Shown: piece by piece, positions 34,284 through 48,590 of the stretch
Layout of the letters: each line of letters starts with the position of its first letter
Position numbering within the stretch: the stretch's first letter is position 1
NCBI GenBank assembly: GCA_003013855.2
Contig: PVNU02000424.1
Location: 1,674,001 to 1,738,000, forward strand
Source of the DNA: Liriodendron chinense
Lineage: Eukaryota; Streptophyta; Magnoliopsida; Magnoliales; Magnoliaceae
Direction of reading: 5' to 3'
Length of the DNA: 64,000 nt
Translations under genes and position numbers: made by a program
Notes under the pieces: model-generated
Database searches by the model: none
What the model was told of the DNA's origin: nothing
What the model saw: only the letters and a program-made list of their open reading frames with translations

Positions 34284-37217
34284 AATCTTCCCCCTTTTGA
34301 CTAAGGAGGAGGTCTCCACTGGCTTCAAGCCTAAAATTTTCATTTGCCCAACGCCTTGGTTATCATGTCTGACCCAATATCATCACTATGGATCTTCTCA
34401 AGATGTAACATCTTGTTCTTCAGTGTATCCCTGATCTAGTGATACCAAACTTATATGTGCTTCGACTTGGAATGCTCGCTTGGATTCTTGCTCAAGTGTG
34501 TTACACTCTGGCTATCACAATAGACCATGTGCTTATTCTTCTTCAGGTCGAGTTCCTGTAGAAACCATTTCATCCATAGCATCTCCTTGGATACTTCTGT
34601 TACTACTATGTACTCAGCCTCTATCGTAGACAACACTACACACTTCTATAGCTTGCTCTGTCATGAGACTGCTCCCCATGCAAACGTCAACAATATAAAT
34701 TTTCTGGAGTCTATATCGTTTACCATATCTGCATATGTGTAGCCTTTTAACACAGGGTTTCCTTCATCGAAGCATAAGCTTAACTTTGATGAGCCCTTCA
34801 GATATCGTAGTATCTATTTCACTACTACCCAATGTTCTTTGTTAGGATTGACAAGATACCTACTTACTATACCAATTGCATATTCTATGTCTGTGTGTGT
34901 ACACACCATATTATACATTAAACTTCCTACCACTGAAGCGTAGGGCATCTTCTTCATCTCTTCCAACTTTTCCTTGGTCTTGGGATACTGTCTATCGCGC
35001 AATTTGAAGTAACCATCGAGTGGAGAACTGACTGGCTTTGCTATTTTTCATATTGAATATTTCTAAGACCTTTTCAACATACCATTCTTGTGATAACCAT
35101 AGCTTTTTTACGCTTCTGTAACATGAGATTTTTATTCCTAAAATTTGTATAGTTGAACCCAAGTCCATCGCAAAAGACTTACTCGACTCTTATTTTAGCT
35201 TGTCAATCTTCTTAATGTCTATTCCCATGATGAGCATGCCATCAACATATAGCAAAAGGATAAGAAAGTCACCATTCGAGAACCTGTGTGTGAATACACA
35301 GTGGTCTAATTCCGTTCTATTGTACCCTTGCTTCAAAATGAATGATTTAAACTTCTTGTACCATTGCCTCAGAGCTTTCTTCACCCCATACAAGCTCTTC
35401 CTCAGCTTACACATCATATGTTCATTTCCATTGATTTCAAAACCCTCTAGCTTCTTCATGTATATTTCTTCTTCCAGATCACTATGGAGAAACGTTATTT
35501 TGACATTTAGTGGTTCTATCTTCAAGTCCATGCTTACAGCCAAACCAAGCAACACCCGAATGGATGTCATCTTCACTAAAGGTGAGAATATATATCTCAT
35601 TGAAATCAATCGCTTTTTTTTGTCAAAAACCTTTTACCACTAGTCTGGCCTTGAACCTCGACTGTGAAATCTTTTGCTCCATCTTCTTTTTGAGCACCCA
35701 CTTGTTGCTTAGAGCTTTCTTGCCCTTAGGCAATTTTACCAATTGATACGTGTTGTTCTTATGCAAGGATTCCATCTCCTGTTACATAGCTTTTAACTAC
35801 TCTGTTTTATATACATTCGATATGGCCTCATTGTAGTCTTCTGGTTCACTCTCATCGGTAAGCACAATATACTCATGGGTTGAGTACCTCTTAGACAACT
35901 ATCTCTCCCTAGATGATCTCCTCACCTGTGGCTCGACAGGTGGATTGAGAGGGACTTGCTCTCCCAGGTCCATCTGTTGGAGGGATACCATTGTCTCATG
36001 CATCATGTTGCACTCCCTCGTCACCAGGCACTATGGGAGGAGTGATCAAATCCGTATCAACTAGCTCACCTAAATTGGGTTGTGCGTTCTTTACTTTATT
36101 AATGTCTTCTATACACTGATCTTCAAAGAAAACCACATCTCTACTTTTGAATATCTTCTTTTCAATTGGATCCCACATCTTATAACCAAACTTCTCGTCT
36201 GCATACCCTAAAACACACAATGCCTGACCTTCGTATCTAGCTTGGACCTCTCATCTCTAGGAACATGGACGGATGCCCCAAACACCCTAAGATGGCTGTA
36301 GGATACATTATGCCTAGTCCATACCTTCTCAGGAACTTCTCCATTCAATGAAGATGAAGGAGACATGTTTATTAAGTATATAGTTGTGCACATTGCTTCT
36401 CCCCAAAATGTCTTGGGTAGTTTGACATGGGAAAGCATGCATTTGATTCTCTCTACAATGGGGCGATTCAATCTCTCAGCTACACCATTATGTTGGGGGT
36501 CTTAGGTACCGTTTATTCATGCCGAATACCCAGGGTCTTACAATATTCATCAAATACCCTAGTGTGTTCCCCTCCATTATCAGTACTAATGTACTTTAAT
36601 GGTCTACCCGATTCTCTCTCTACCATGGCATGAAAGTGTTTAAAAACTTCAAAGACATGGTCCTTGGTTTTTCTACATATGCTCAAATCCTCCTTGATGC
36701 ATCATCTATGAATGTAACAAAGTACAAAGCCCCACCCAAGGTTCTAGTCCTCATTGGATCACATACATTAGAATAAATCTAATCTAATGCATTTAACCTA
36801 TTAACATGAGAAGCAGTTTTAATAAAAGATACTCTATGTTGTTTTCCAAATAAATAATCAATACATGTTTTTAGAGGTATACATGTCATGTTTGGGAAGA
36901 ACTACTTCTTCACTAGTAGTTGAAGCCCTTTCTCGCTCATCTAGCCTAGCCGCCTGTGCCACACATCTGTAGCTGAATCTTTCGTAGCGTTCAGTTCACC
37001 CTTATAGATTGTCACACTTGTCTTGTATAGGGTGCAACATTTTTTTCCTCTTGCCATAATCAATGAACCTTTGATGTGATTCCAAAGCCAATCAACGAAG
37101 TGACTTCCATAGCCATCATTATCCAACCTTTTTACTGACATCAGATTAAGGCAAAGGTCATGAACATGTCTCATATCCTTTAGCACCAATATACAGGCCA
37201 TATTGGTCTTTACATGT
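34284..37217 (-). pseudogene. Copia element E pol (GAG-pre-integrase to RNase H), broken
   Basis: In minus-strand order: GAG-pre-integrase (37217-36941, ending W-H-R-R-L-G), integrase core and C-terminal part (about 36640-36000, with W-G-E-A-M and V-F-G-A motifs), reverse transcriptase (35710-35190, L-Y-G-V-K, and Y-V-D-G-M-L where active enzymes have Y-V-D-D), and RNase H (35000-34451, S-T-I-E-A-E-Y). Many stops and shifts separate the parts. The missing second Asp of the RT motif alone would abolish copying. The frame is cut at 37217 by the LTR of element A; gag and the 5' LTR should lie beyond the window. Confidence 0.85.
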
Positions 37218-38724
37218 TGTTCGCTGCCTAAGTGTAGGGTTGCAATGTAGTAATAATTCGATCGTGAGATCGAGATCATCCTCAGGGACTCTCGTAGGAA
37301 TTTACAGAATATCTTTAAATAATTAATCTAAAGAGAACTAAAATCTAGAATTTGAACATGTATGAGCAATGATGAACAATCTGTGAAAAGTTATCAATTT
37401 AAGAAAGTACTAGAGTGCCAAGGATCCACTTATAACTATCCCCGATGTACAATTCGTAGTGGTTTCTCGAATACACAACTATAATCGAAATCAAATCCTA
37501 TCTAGTTGGATTATAGAGCAGTTAAATTAGCAAAAACAATTTAAGATATCCATTGTTTATTAAGATGACTCCCTCAATTGTATAGGCCAATCCTAGTTCC
37601 AATAGTTTAAGATCAAAACCATGATAAACATTGAATCCTGTGACTAGATTCAACTAACATCACAATTTGAACTTGATTCAAATCACATTAATATGCAACA
37701 CATATCTCAAATTTCTCAGAAATAATAGAACTTTGGCTTGAATTTCCACATGAAGAATTAAGTTCTAGAGTGTATTGAATTCGATTCTTCGAAGCGTACA
37801 GGTCTAGATCTTGCAAATCAACTAAGTAACTAAGCATGATTCTTCCAAACATTCATGAGTCATCATAAGATTAAGAAAAACTAACTTACTCTTTATTCAA
37901 ACTTAAACACTCATTGTTTAATATTAAAATCAATCCATGAAACCTTAAAAATGAATTAAAACATCTAGAATAACTACAAGCTTCACCTCTTAGCTCTAGC
38001 TAAGAGGTCTAGCCTACCATGCTAGAGGAAAACAGAAAAATTAAGTTAAACGTGAAGAACTAGAAAGAAACTAAGTAAAGAGAGTTGTACAACTCCGAAT
38101 CTTACTTTCTCCACCTCCCAATGCTTTCGAACTCTTCTAGGGTACGTTAGGAACAAAGTGGAGGTGTCCTTTTATAGGTTTTAAGCCCCACCGACACAGA
38201 AGCTTCAAGATTTCGCGTAGAGTTTACGCAGTGCATAGAGAAAATCGTAAGTCTGAGTTTGGAAACTTCTGTTTTTAGCTTGGCCAATCGGTCTTGACCG
38301 ATTGAACGGGTCTGTGCATCAGTCCAACGAGCACACCTCTCCTCTGTTTGTATGGCTGACCAATCCGGTCGGACCGACTTGAAGTTCTTTCCAGCATGTT
38401 CTGCATCAACTGCAAGGGTGGCCGACTGGTCTGGCGATCGGTTTGGCACTTGGCCGACCGGTCAAGACAGGTCAGGACCCAAAGAATTTTGGATTTTCTT
38501 CTTTCTTTTGATCTATTCTCTCCTTGCCTCTTCGCTCCAATCTTCATTCTTCTTTCCCTTGATCTTCAATGATCCTTTGAAGTGTTCTTTAATCCTTTAT
38601 TTGGTGAAGTCTCTCCCTTATCCTACCACCACAAAACAATGCATTAGATAAGAGTTTAAACATGGAAATCATGCATAGTTAGTGATGAAATGGGGATAAA
38701 ATATACACATTTAAGAGCTCAACA
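37218..38724 (-). repeat. 3' LTR of Athila-type element A
   Basis: On the minus strand it begins TGTTGAGCTCTTAAATGTGT at 38724 and ends GCAGCGAACA at 37218. TATAAAA (complement of 38170-38176). Upstream is a GACCGGTC-type cluster at 38280-38470, with one exact ACCGGTC read on + at 38457-38463. It interrupts the Copia E coding frame; the flank is CATGT (37213-37217). Confidence 0.85.
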
Positions 38725-39948
38725 CACCCACAACCAGTATTTTGCTAGTCCTGAGAAAAATATGCATGAAACAAATTAATCCTTTATAACCAAAATCTCT
38801 CTTAGAAACTTCTTCTATGAACTCCAAAACATAAAGTATAAGTATCAGAGACAATCAATGATAGAGATTGAAATCTTAAACTCTCCAAATACAGTAAGAG
38901 TTCCACATAGAATTCCCACTAATTGATTGATGAATAGAGGATCTAGAACAAATGTGGTCTGGTGTGCAAAGTGAATGCTCATTTCATAAGCTTCAAGAAT
39001 TACCTTCTTCATAAATCAACTTAAACTAAAGACCTAGAGTGTAGAGATCAACAACAATCCTCTAACAAGAATTTGCCTTACCGTTCCTTCGACGACTTTC
39101 ACACTACTTCCCATTTCTAGCTTAGACCTTCCCCTGGTTGGTTAATAGGTAGCCATTTTTGAAATTTAACAATTTGTTCAATGTAACCACTTTTTCTTTC
39201 ATAATCCACAAGAGATAGGATTTTTAGAAATCCATATCTTCCATTTTTATCTTTTCTGAACGTGATGGACAAAATTCGCTGGCTTGATTCTTCAACACTC
39301 TAAATCTTGGTCTAACCGATCTATAAGTCTAATAATCCCTTCCATTATGAAAATCGTGTAATGTGAACTAGACTCATAGTGTTCAATGTCTCTATCAATC
39401 ATTCAATATGGAAATTCATATAGAAATGTACTATATTTAAGATAATTCAAGGATTTCAAAATCATAACACTTCATCTCTCTTCCTCTTATACTTATATCA
39501 TCTAAAGTGTATAGAAATAAGGTTTTTCAAGAGAGTTTTGAAATTTCAGAGATTGAAAAATTTCCTACATGATTGCTCGAAATGTATAAAATACTAGATG
39601 ATGAATCTCACACCTCAACCAAATCTTACATTGTCCTCAATGTAACAAGATATGAATGCAATGACAACATGAGAGCAATGGCAAAAATAAGGGGAGTGAG
39701 GAAGGAGAGTACTTGAGAGAGCAAAAATCGAGATTTTACCTCCATGTAACAAACCTACTGAAAAATAAATAAAACAAAAACACAAATCCTAATCTTAATC
39801 TTCATTATACCTCCATCAGACTAGGAGATCAAGTATCTTGATACACAGGATTAGTCAGAGGTATGGACATGCCTTCTGAAGAAAAATTCTCAAAGACCGG
39901 CTTTAACCGCTGACCCTTTGCTTTAAAGATTGTTGTCCTTCCTTGGAT
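38725..39948 (-). other. 3' non-coding internal region of element A
   Basis: Homologous, in reverse, to the region before the 3' LTR of element B (for example TTAGCAAAATRCTGGTT just before the LTR). No env-like frame seen. Confidence 0.6.
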
Positions 39949-41532
39949 TCAACAACTTGATAGTCCCATATGGATAACAGTTTTAACAATGAATGGACCG
40001 ATCCTTCGAGACCTTAATTTTTCCGAAAATAAATGTAGTCGATAATTATACATAAGGACCCTTTGATTGATTGTGAAAGCCTTACGAAGGATGTTCTTAT
40101 CATGGAACACATTCGTTTTGTCCTTGTAAATTCTTGCATTCTCATATACCTCATTCCAAAGTTTTGCAAGTTCATTCAATTGAAACTTGCGCAGCAGCTT
40201 GCTTTGTCATAATTGAAATTCATCTTCTTTATCGCCCAATATACCCAATGTTCCAACTCCACAGGCAAGTGACAAGATTTTTCATAAACGAGTCTATAAG
40301 GAGACATTCCAATGAGGGTCTTGAAGGTTATACGGTAAGCCCAGAGTGCATAGGTAAGTCGAAACGATTAATCCTTGCAATCGGTGTTTACTGTTTTCTC
40401 TAGAATATGTTTGATTTCCCTGTTTGATATCTCAGCTTGTCCACTTGTTTGTGGGTGATAGGGAGTGCTCTCTTTATGAGTAATACCATATTTCTTCATT
40501 AATGCTTCAAATGGTTGGTTATAAAGTGAGACCCTCCATCATTGATAATGACTCGAGTGTTCGGAACCGAAAAAGAATGTTTTCTTTTAAGAATCGAATA
40601 ACTGTTTTATGGTCATTAGTCCAGCACGGAATTGCTTCTACCCTGTTTTGAAACATAATCAATGGCAAGCAAAATGTATAAATGTCTAAAAGAAGATGGG
40701 AATGGACCAATGAAATTGATGCCCCAACAATAAAAAATTTTAATTGGTAAGATGGAATTGAGTGACATCATATTTCGACGGGATATTCCTTCCAATTCCT
40801 GATAAGGCTCACAAGCCTTACAAAACTCATGCGTATCTTTAAACATGGTGGGCCAATAGAACCCATATTGCAGAATTTTAGCTGTAGTCTTCTTAACTGA
40901 GAAGTGGCCACCACACGCTTGAGAATGATAGAAGGAGATGATCTGTGTTGCTCATGATCCAGCACACATCTCCTTATAATTTGATCGGGACAATACTTAA
41001 ATAAATACGGGTCGTCCCATAGGAATTTCCTTACCTCGCCGAAGAACTTATCCTTATCTTGCTTTTTTCAATGTGTTGAAATTGTACCTTTAGTAAGATA
41101 GTTAACAATGTCCGCATACCATGGCAATTGAGAGACTTAGAAAAGTTGTTCATCAGGGAACATGTTATTGATCACAGTCGTCTTAGAGGAATCAGTGAAG
41201 ACAAGCCTAGAGAGATGGTCAACTAGTACATTTTTTACTCCCTTTTTATCTCTTATTTCTATGTTAAATTCTTTGAGTAGAATGATCCATCGCAACAAGT
41301 GTGGCTTAGCATCCTTCTTAGAAAGAAGGTACTTAAGCGCGGCATGATTGGTAAATATGATAATCTTGGATCCGATCAAGTAGGACCTAAACTTGTCCAA
41401 AGTAAATACTATGGCTAGGAGTTTCTTTTTCGTAGTGGTGTAATTTGATGGAGCCGAGTTTAGAGTTCTACTTGCATAATAGATGACGTATGACTTTTTC
41501 TCTTTTCACTGGCCTAACATTATCGCAATAGT
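39949..41532 (-). pseudogene. Element A pol, distal part (RNase H, integrase), broken
   Basis: Minus strand: RNase H at 41532-41137 (Y-A-S-R-T-L, K-F-R-S-Y-L-I-G-S-K, F-T-N-H-A-A-L-K-Y-L-L-S-K-K-D-A-K). Integrase zinc-binding and core at about 40965-40600 (G-I-N-F-I-G-P-F-P-S-S) and the C-terminal part at 40180-39949. Stops occur throughout. It is continuous in sense with the RT part at 51213 once element B is removed: codons for D-A-S-D-Y-A-I at 51213-51240 join I-M-L-G-Q at 41532. Confidence 0.85.
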
Positions 41533-42875
41533 TGTCAAGCTCCTAAATTATACATATTCTAACCCATGTCATCACATTGTATGCATGATTTACATGTCTA
41601 AAAGTCTTATCTAATGCATGTTTTGTGGATGTAGGAATGAAAGAGAGACTTTACCCAATTAATGACTAAAATACTTCATTTAGAAGCCTTTCAATGAAAA
41701 CCAATGGTGGGCTAAAGAAGAAAGAAGAGCAAGGAAAGGAGAGGGAGAAAGAAAGAAAGAAAATTAAAGAAAATAGAGGCTAGACCGGTCAAGAACAGTT
41801 GGCTAAACAGGCCACGACCAGTCGCCCACAAGGCAGCCCACTACACACTCGCTAGACCAATGTCCAGACTGGTCTGAACAGTCAAGACCGATCGGTGATG
41901 TGGAAGCCACCTCTTTTGCACTCCTTGGACCAAGACCAGATGGGTTCGACCGGTCAAGACCAGTAAGCTAGTGTATTTTGCTGAATTTCAGTAGCTTGTT
42001 CAGCAAGCTTCAATTTTTCTGCGCAATTGCGCAAGTAGTTGCGAATTCTGAAAGATTCTGAGTTGGTAAGGCTTCTCCATTATAAAAGGATACCTAGGTT
42101 TTGTTCCTAAGAATATAGAAGGTTAAGGACTTGGTGGGAGGTGAAGAAGACCATCATGGAGCATCTACAACTCTCCCGAATCCGGTTTTTCATGTTTTTC
42201 ATCGTTTTTAGTTGAAGCATGATAATGCTCGGTTAGAAACTCTTAGCTAAGGCTAAGAGGTGAAGCTTGTAGCTAGTTATCATGTAGAATTCGTTTGATT
42301 CAAGTACTCTACCTAAAGTTTGGATTTTTAAGTTCTAGTTTGAATAAAAGTTGGTATTTTTGGATGTTTTATGAGAGTTCATGTGCTTCGGACATGGGTT
42401 CTTTACAATTCTCTGAGATTATCATGTTTGGATTGATTAGGTTCAAATAGTAGTAATCCCAGAGCATACCATTGTCTATTGGCATGGTTGTTACTTCAAA
42501 GGCTACATATTCGGATTCTATGTTCTTCATTAAAACTAGAATCTTATTTTCAGATTTAAGTGGAGATTGTTTGTGTTTGATTGCTAAATCTTCCAACTAG
42601 AAGAGAGATAAACCTTCAAATCTAGTTGTGTTATGCTTGGATGAATGAATTCACATGGAACTACTACAAGTGGATCCTTGAGGCCTTAGTTCCATTAAAT
42701 TACGAATTTTTACAAATTACTGTTTTAAGTTAGTTTATGAATTTGAAATCTAAAATTGCTGAGATTGGAGTTGCCATAAAATTTGAATTGGTTCACCCTA
42801 ATTCCCTGTGGATCGACCTCGGTCTTACAGAGAATTATTACTACATCGCAGCCTTGCACTTAAGGCGATCGAACG
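41533..42875 (+). repeat. 5' LTR of element B
   Basis: Starts TGTCAAGCTCCTAAATTATA; ends GATCGAACG (CA decayed to CG). GACCGGTC-type cluster at 41781-41960 with exact ACCGGTC at 41784-41790 and 41949-41955. TATAAAA at 42081-42087. Confidence 0.9.
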
Positions 42876-42881
42876 AGTTTT

Positions 42882-42899
42882 TGACGCCGTTGCTAGGGA
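42882..42899 (+). other. Primer binding site of element B
   Basis: TGACGCCGTTGCTAGGGA, close to the Athila/Asp-tRNA site TGGCGCCGTTGCCGGGGA. Confidence 0.8.
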
Positions 42900-43291
42900 A
42901 CCTAAGTTAAACGGTTCTAAATTGTTTTAGTGGCTATAAAAGTGGAAGTAATTAGTTAGGTTTTACTGATTTCTTACGACTAGTTTCTCTTTGATTTTCT
43001 AGAACTAACAAGCTGCTTTGTTTTGTAGGAAATTGTCCTAGTTCAAGCTAATCGGGTACTATCTTTCTAACTTAGAACTTTTTATTACTTTTTAGTTTTT
43101 CAAATTTTAGTTTAATTACAGATTTTTGTTTTAGAACTTAGGATTAATTTAGAGTCTTGCTTGTGTGGTTTATGTCCCGTTGGGAACGTGACCACACTAA
43201 TCGTCTCTAAACTGAAGGTGGTGTAGTTGGACCACTCTCCGTTCATTGACGAGTTAAGAAATATATTGAACTTTGTGAAAGTTCGGAGAGT

Positions 43292-44847
43292 ATGGATCAA
43301 ACACCATTAAGGAATCCTCCCCCTCTTACTCCAACTACAAACACAAATCAAGAGGGAGTAGGAGAGAATTAGGTGCGCAATGCTCCTCCAATGAGAATTT
43401 ACGTGACTACCTATAATTGGCTCGTAAGACTACACCCTCTTGCATGGTTTTACCGACCATCGGGGGAACATTGATAAAAAGCCGGGGGCAATTCAACTTT
43501 TACCTAAGTTCCATGGGCTAGATTCTGAGAGCCCATATTTACACTTAAAAGAATTTGATGAAGTTGTTGCTACCTTGCAATGCAACAATGTGTCAGAGGA
43601 TGTCATCAAACTTAGATTGTTTCCCTTCTTATTGAAAGAAAGAGCCAAAGGTTGGCTCCACTCTCTTAGACCACATTCGATAGGGACATGGACTGAGATG
43701 ATCCGGGAATTCTTGAAAAAGTTCGTCCCGGTTCATAAAACTAACACCCTTTGAAGATCTATAATGAACTTTATGGAAAAAGAGGGTGAGTCATTCTTTC
43801 AAAGTTGGGAAAGGTTTAAAGAACTCTTACTCACTTGCCCATATCATGGATACAAAAGTTGGCGAATTATAAATTTCTTTTATGATGGATTGAATTCCAA
43901 CATGCGTCAATTTGTAGAGATGGTGTGCAATGGTGAGTTCATGAGTAAAAATTCAGATGAGGTATGGAGTTACTTAGACATGTTGTCGAAAATGCCCAAT
44001 CATGGGATACCTCAGACAAGTCTAGTAATCTCAAGCCTCCTAAGAAAAAGAGAAAGAAGGGATTTACATCCTTAAGGAGGAAGATGATGTAAACGCAAGT
44101 ATAGCCAACCTCACAAGAAAACTCGAGACTATGAAACTTAGCAAGAGTGAAGTTTCAAAGCCCACGGAAGCCATTGAGAACGTATGTGGAATTTGTGCCA
44201 CTAATGTACACTCTACATAAGATTGTCCTACAATTTCTGCGTTTCAAGAGGTATTACAAGAGCAAGCAAATGCCGCATATGGGTATCAAGGGACTTTCAA
44301 TGGACTAGTAGGGAACATGTACAACTCTACTTGGAAGAACCGCCCAAATTTCAGTTGGAGGAATGGCCCCACGGGTAATCCTACCAACTCTTAAGGAGGG
44401 CCACCTATGCAAAACATGGCCCTACCTCAATTCTCAATGGAGGATACTCTAAAGGCGTTTATGCAAGGGCAAACACAAATTAATCAATCAAATCAACAAA
44501 TGTTCCAAGAGCTAAAAATGTTGGTTGATGAGATTAAGGGACGTTTGAATGTTAGGGAAGGGACCTTTGCAGCCCAACCTCAGCCTAATCCTAAACAAGT
44601 GCATGAAATAAGCATCCCTAATCTTCCCAACCAACATGTGGAGCAAGCAAAATCCATCACCACTCTTAGAAGTGGTAAACAAGTGGATAAATCTATTCCG
44701 GTGAAGGAAGACAAGCCTAATGATCCGATAAATTCTGAGAATGGGGATGGATCTAACTTAGCCCCACAAGAAATGGAACGCGTTCACAAGCCCATATCAC
44801 CATTCCCTTTGAGATTGGTTGCTTCAAAATCTCTCCCAAACTCATGA
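43292..44847 (+). pseudogene. Element B gag, broken
   Basis: Athila-type gag. The core runs P-G-A-I-Q-L-L-P-K-F-H-G-L (43470 on) through R-A-K-G-W-L-H-S-L and G-T-W-T-E-M to E-G-E-S-F-F-Q-S-W-E-R-F-K (43780 on), the retrotransposon gag domain. A degenerate knuckle C-G-I-C-(A)-T-N-V-H-S-T-(stop)-D-C is near 44190-44230. The C-terminal stretch 44407-44847 is Gln/Asn-rich. In-frame stops lie at about 43370, 43752, 44072, 44218 and 44392. Confidence 0.85.
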
Positions 44848-44995
44848 TATTTTGGAGATTTTCAGACAAGTCAAAGTCAACATTCCATTGCTTGATGCCA
44901 TTAGACAACTCCCCTCTTATGCCAAGTTCCTAAAAGACCTATGCACAACCAAACGTAAATACAATATACGATAAAAGGCCTTTTTAAATGAGCAA

Positions 44996-47900
44996 GTGAG
45001 TGCCATTCTCACCCAAAAGACCCCTGCAAAATTTAAGGATCCCTGTAGTCCCACAATCTCATGTATCATTGGTGACTACTGGATTGAGCGCGCATTATTA
45101 GACTTGGGGGCAAGTGTAAACTTGATCTCGTACTCGGTATACAAACAATTGAGCCTTGGTGAATTAAAACCCACTAAAACCACATTGCAACTCGCTGATA
45201 GATCCATTCATGTACCGAGAGGGATAGTCGAGGATATATTGGTCCAAGTCGATAAATTCTACTACCCGGTGGTTTTCATCGTCTTGGACACACAACCGGT
45301 TATAGATACTAGCACTCAAATACCGGTGATTCTAGGCCGTCCATTCTTGGTTACATCAAACGCAATTATAAATTGCCGGAATGGGGTGATGCAATTGTCC
45401 TTTGGGAATATGACATTAGAGGTAAGTGTGTTCCACTTGGGCAAAAGGCATAGGGATGACGATGATGAGCTCTTTGAGGTAAACATACTCGAATCCTTTG
45501 AAGAAGAGGAGCTCTTCCAACTTGAACCACTGGAAAAATTGGAGACATGCTTGGCACATTTTGAAGATTTCAAAGACCCCATCATTACTGAAATTATGCA
45601 AGCATTGAGTAGTGAGAAATCGGTAGTTGATACTAGCTGGTGGAGGGCTCATTTTGAAAGATTGCCACCAACCACATCAAAGCCTCTACCATCTAATATC
45701 AAACCGTCGAAGCTTGACCTTAAACCTTTGTCATCCGAGCTTAAATATGTATATTTGGGTCAAGAAAAAACATTTCGAGTTGTCATTGTCTCTCACCTAG
45801 GAAAAGACCAAGAGCTCATGGTGATTGAGCTACTCAAAGAACATAGGGGAGCTCTATGTTGGATAATAGCGGACCTCAAGGGGATAGACTCTTCTGTTTG
45901 TACGCACCGTATACACCTCGAAGAGAATGTGAAAACAACTAAAAAACCTCAAAGAAGGTTAAATTCAAAAATGATGGAGGTTGTCAAAGCTGAGGTGTTA
46001 AAGCCATTAGATGTGGGTATCATCTACCCCATCTCGTATAGCCAATGGGTGAGTCCTACCCAAGTTGTCCTTAAGAAGTACGGTATTACCATTCTTGAGA
46101 ATGCCAATAACGAGCTTATACTGACAAGAGTGATCACCGGTTGGCGTATGTGCATAGATTATCGGAAGCTAAACACGCTCATTAGGAAGGACCACTACCC
46201 TCTCCCATTCATGGATCAAATTTTGAAGAGGTTAGCAGGTGATTCCTACTATTACTTCCTCAATGGCTACTCCGGCTACAACCAAATTGAGATAGCCCTA
46301 GAAGACCAAGAGAAAACTACTTTTACATGCCCATTTGGCACCTTCGCATACTGAAGGATGCCATTCGAACTATATAATGCACCTGCCACATTCCAACGAT
46401 GCATGTTGAGTATTTTTCAGACATGGTGGGTGAATTTCTCGAGGTATTCATGGATGATTTTTTTGTTTTTGGTTGTACTTTTGATGAGTGCCTTAACCAG
46501 TTGAATGTTGGTCTTGACAAGGTGCGAGGAAAAGAACCTTGTTTTAAACTGAAAAAGTGTCATTTTATGGTACAAAGAGGAATAGTCCTTGGACATATTA
46601 TCTTGTCCAATGGAATAGAGGTAGACCGGGCCAAAATCGATATTATTTCCAACTTACCACCACCCAAGAGCATACGTGATGTGTGGTCCTTCCTTGGACA
46701 CGCCGATTTTTATAAAAGTTTCATAAAGGATTTCAGCCATATCTCTAGGCCCTTATGTAACATACTCCAAAAAGAGAACCAATTTGAGTGGAGTGCCGAA
46801 TGTCAATTAGCTTTTTCAAAGCTAAAAGACATGTTGACAACCGCTCCTATCATGTAACTACCGGATTGGTCTTATCCTTTTGAGTTGATGTGCGATGCGA
46901 GTGATTATGCTATTGGGGAGGTGCTAGGACAAAAAAAGGATAAAAAGCTCCACGTCATCTACTATGCGAGTAGGACCTTGAATCCCACCCAAGTCAATTA
47001 CTCGACTACAGAGAAGGAGCTCCTAGTCATCATTTTTTCCTTGAATAAATTCAGGCTTTACTTAATAGGATCCAAGGTCATTGTTTTCACGGACCATGCG
47101 GCACTGAAACATTTTCTTTCAAAGAAGGATGCTAAGACATGTTTACTACGATGGATCCTACTCCTTCAAGAATTCGACTTAAAGATCAAGGATAAGAAGG
47201 GAGTAAAGAATGTAGTGGCAGATCATCTATCTTGCCTGGTTCTACTCGATTCCATCGATGAGTCACCAATTGAGGACTCATTCCCTGATGAGAAACTCTT
47301 TGTTACTATGCATCCACCGTGGTACGCTAATATTGCAAACTATCTTTCCACAGGTGCGATGCCGACTCACTAGACTGCCCAGGATAAAAGAAATTTTCTA
47401 AGGGAAGTGCACAGGTTTTTCTAGGATGAACCATTACTTTTCAAATATTACCCAGATCAATTAATTAGGAGATGTCTCCCTGATGGTGAACAAAATTTTG
47501 TCATCTCCTTTTGTCATAATCAAGCATGTGGGGGTCACTTTTTCTCTAAGAAAATCACTGCAAAAATTCTGTAGTGTGGTTTTTATTGGCCTACTTTATT
47601 TAGAGACACCCATAAGTTTTGCAAAGCATGCGAGCATTGTTAAAAGCTATGAGGATTGTCCCGTCGAAATATAATGCCTCTCAACCCAATTTAACATCTC
47701 GAAGTCTTCGATTGTTGGGGCATCTCGATTTCATGGGACCATTCCCCTCATCTTTTAGACATGTCTACATATTACTTGATGTAGACTATGTGTCCAAGTG
47801 GATAGAGGCCATTCCACGTAGAACTAACGATCATCATATGGTTCTAAAGTTCCTCAAAGAAAATATACTTTCCAAATTTGGAATGCCTCAAGCCACATAA

Positions 47901-48590
47901 GTGATGGTGGTTCTCACTTTTGCAATAGGCCCTTTGAAGCCTTAATGAAGAAATATGGCATTAGACATAAAGTGAGTACCCCATACCACCCACAGATAAG
48001 TGGGCAAGCTGAAATTTCTAATTAGAAAATCAAACAAATTTTGGAAAAAACGGTGAGACTAGATCACAAAGATTGATTGCTGCGATTAGTCGATGCTCTT
48101 TGGGCTCATCGTACTGTTTATAAGACCCCCATTGGAATGTCTCCTTATAGACTTGTCTATGGGAAAGCTTGTTATTTGCCCATGGAACTTGAACACAAAG
48201 CCTATTGGGCAATTCGGGCATTGAACTTCGACATTGACAAGGTTAGCTCGCTTTGCAAACTCCAATTGAATGAGCTTGATGAGATCCGAAATGATGCTTA
48301 CGAGAACTCGAGGATTTACAAGAGTAGGATGAAAGCCTTTCATAACAAACACATTTTTAGAAAAAAATTTCATGAAGGCCAAAAAGTACTCTTGTACAAT
48401 TCCTGACTTCATCTTTTTTTGGAAAAATTAAGATCTTAATGGACCGGCCCATATATTATTAAAGAAGTTTTTCCTCATGGGGCTGTCGAGATAGAGAATG
48501 CGGAGAATGATAACTATTTTAAAGTGAAGGACAACGCCTTAAACCATTCGTTGAAAAATTTAACTCAGAGGATATGTCCATTACTCTGAA
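44996..48590 (+). pseudogene. Element B pol: protease, RT, RNase H, integrase, broken
   Basis: Protease with L-D-L-G-A-S (45098-45112; usual D-S/T-G). RT from about 46130 (W-R-M-C-I-D-Y-R-K-L-N), with F-L-N-G-Y where the family has F-L-D-G-Y, a TGA at 46352, a frame change near 46405, and catalytic F-M-D-D at 46447-46458. RNase H from 46891 (C-D-A-S-D-Y-A-I) to about 47235, preceded by a TAA at 46855. Integrase HHCC finger about 47510-47640, core G-P-F-P-S-S-F (47735 on) with several shifts, and C-terminal part to about 48590. It would copy and integrate the element, but with these lesions it cannot be active. Confidence 0.88.
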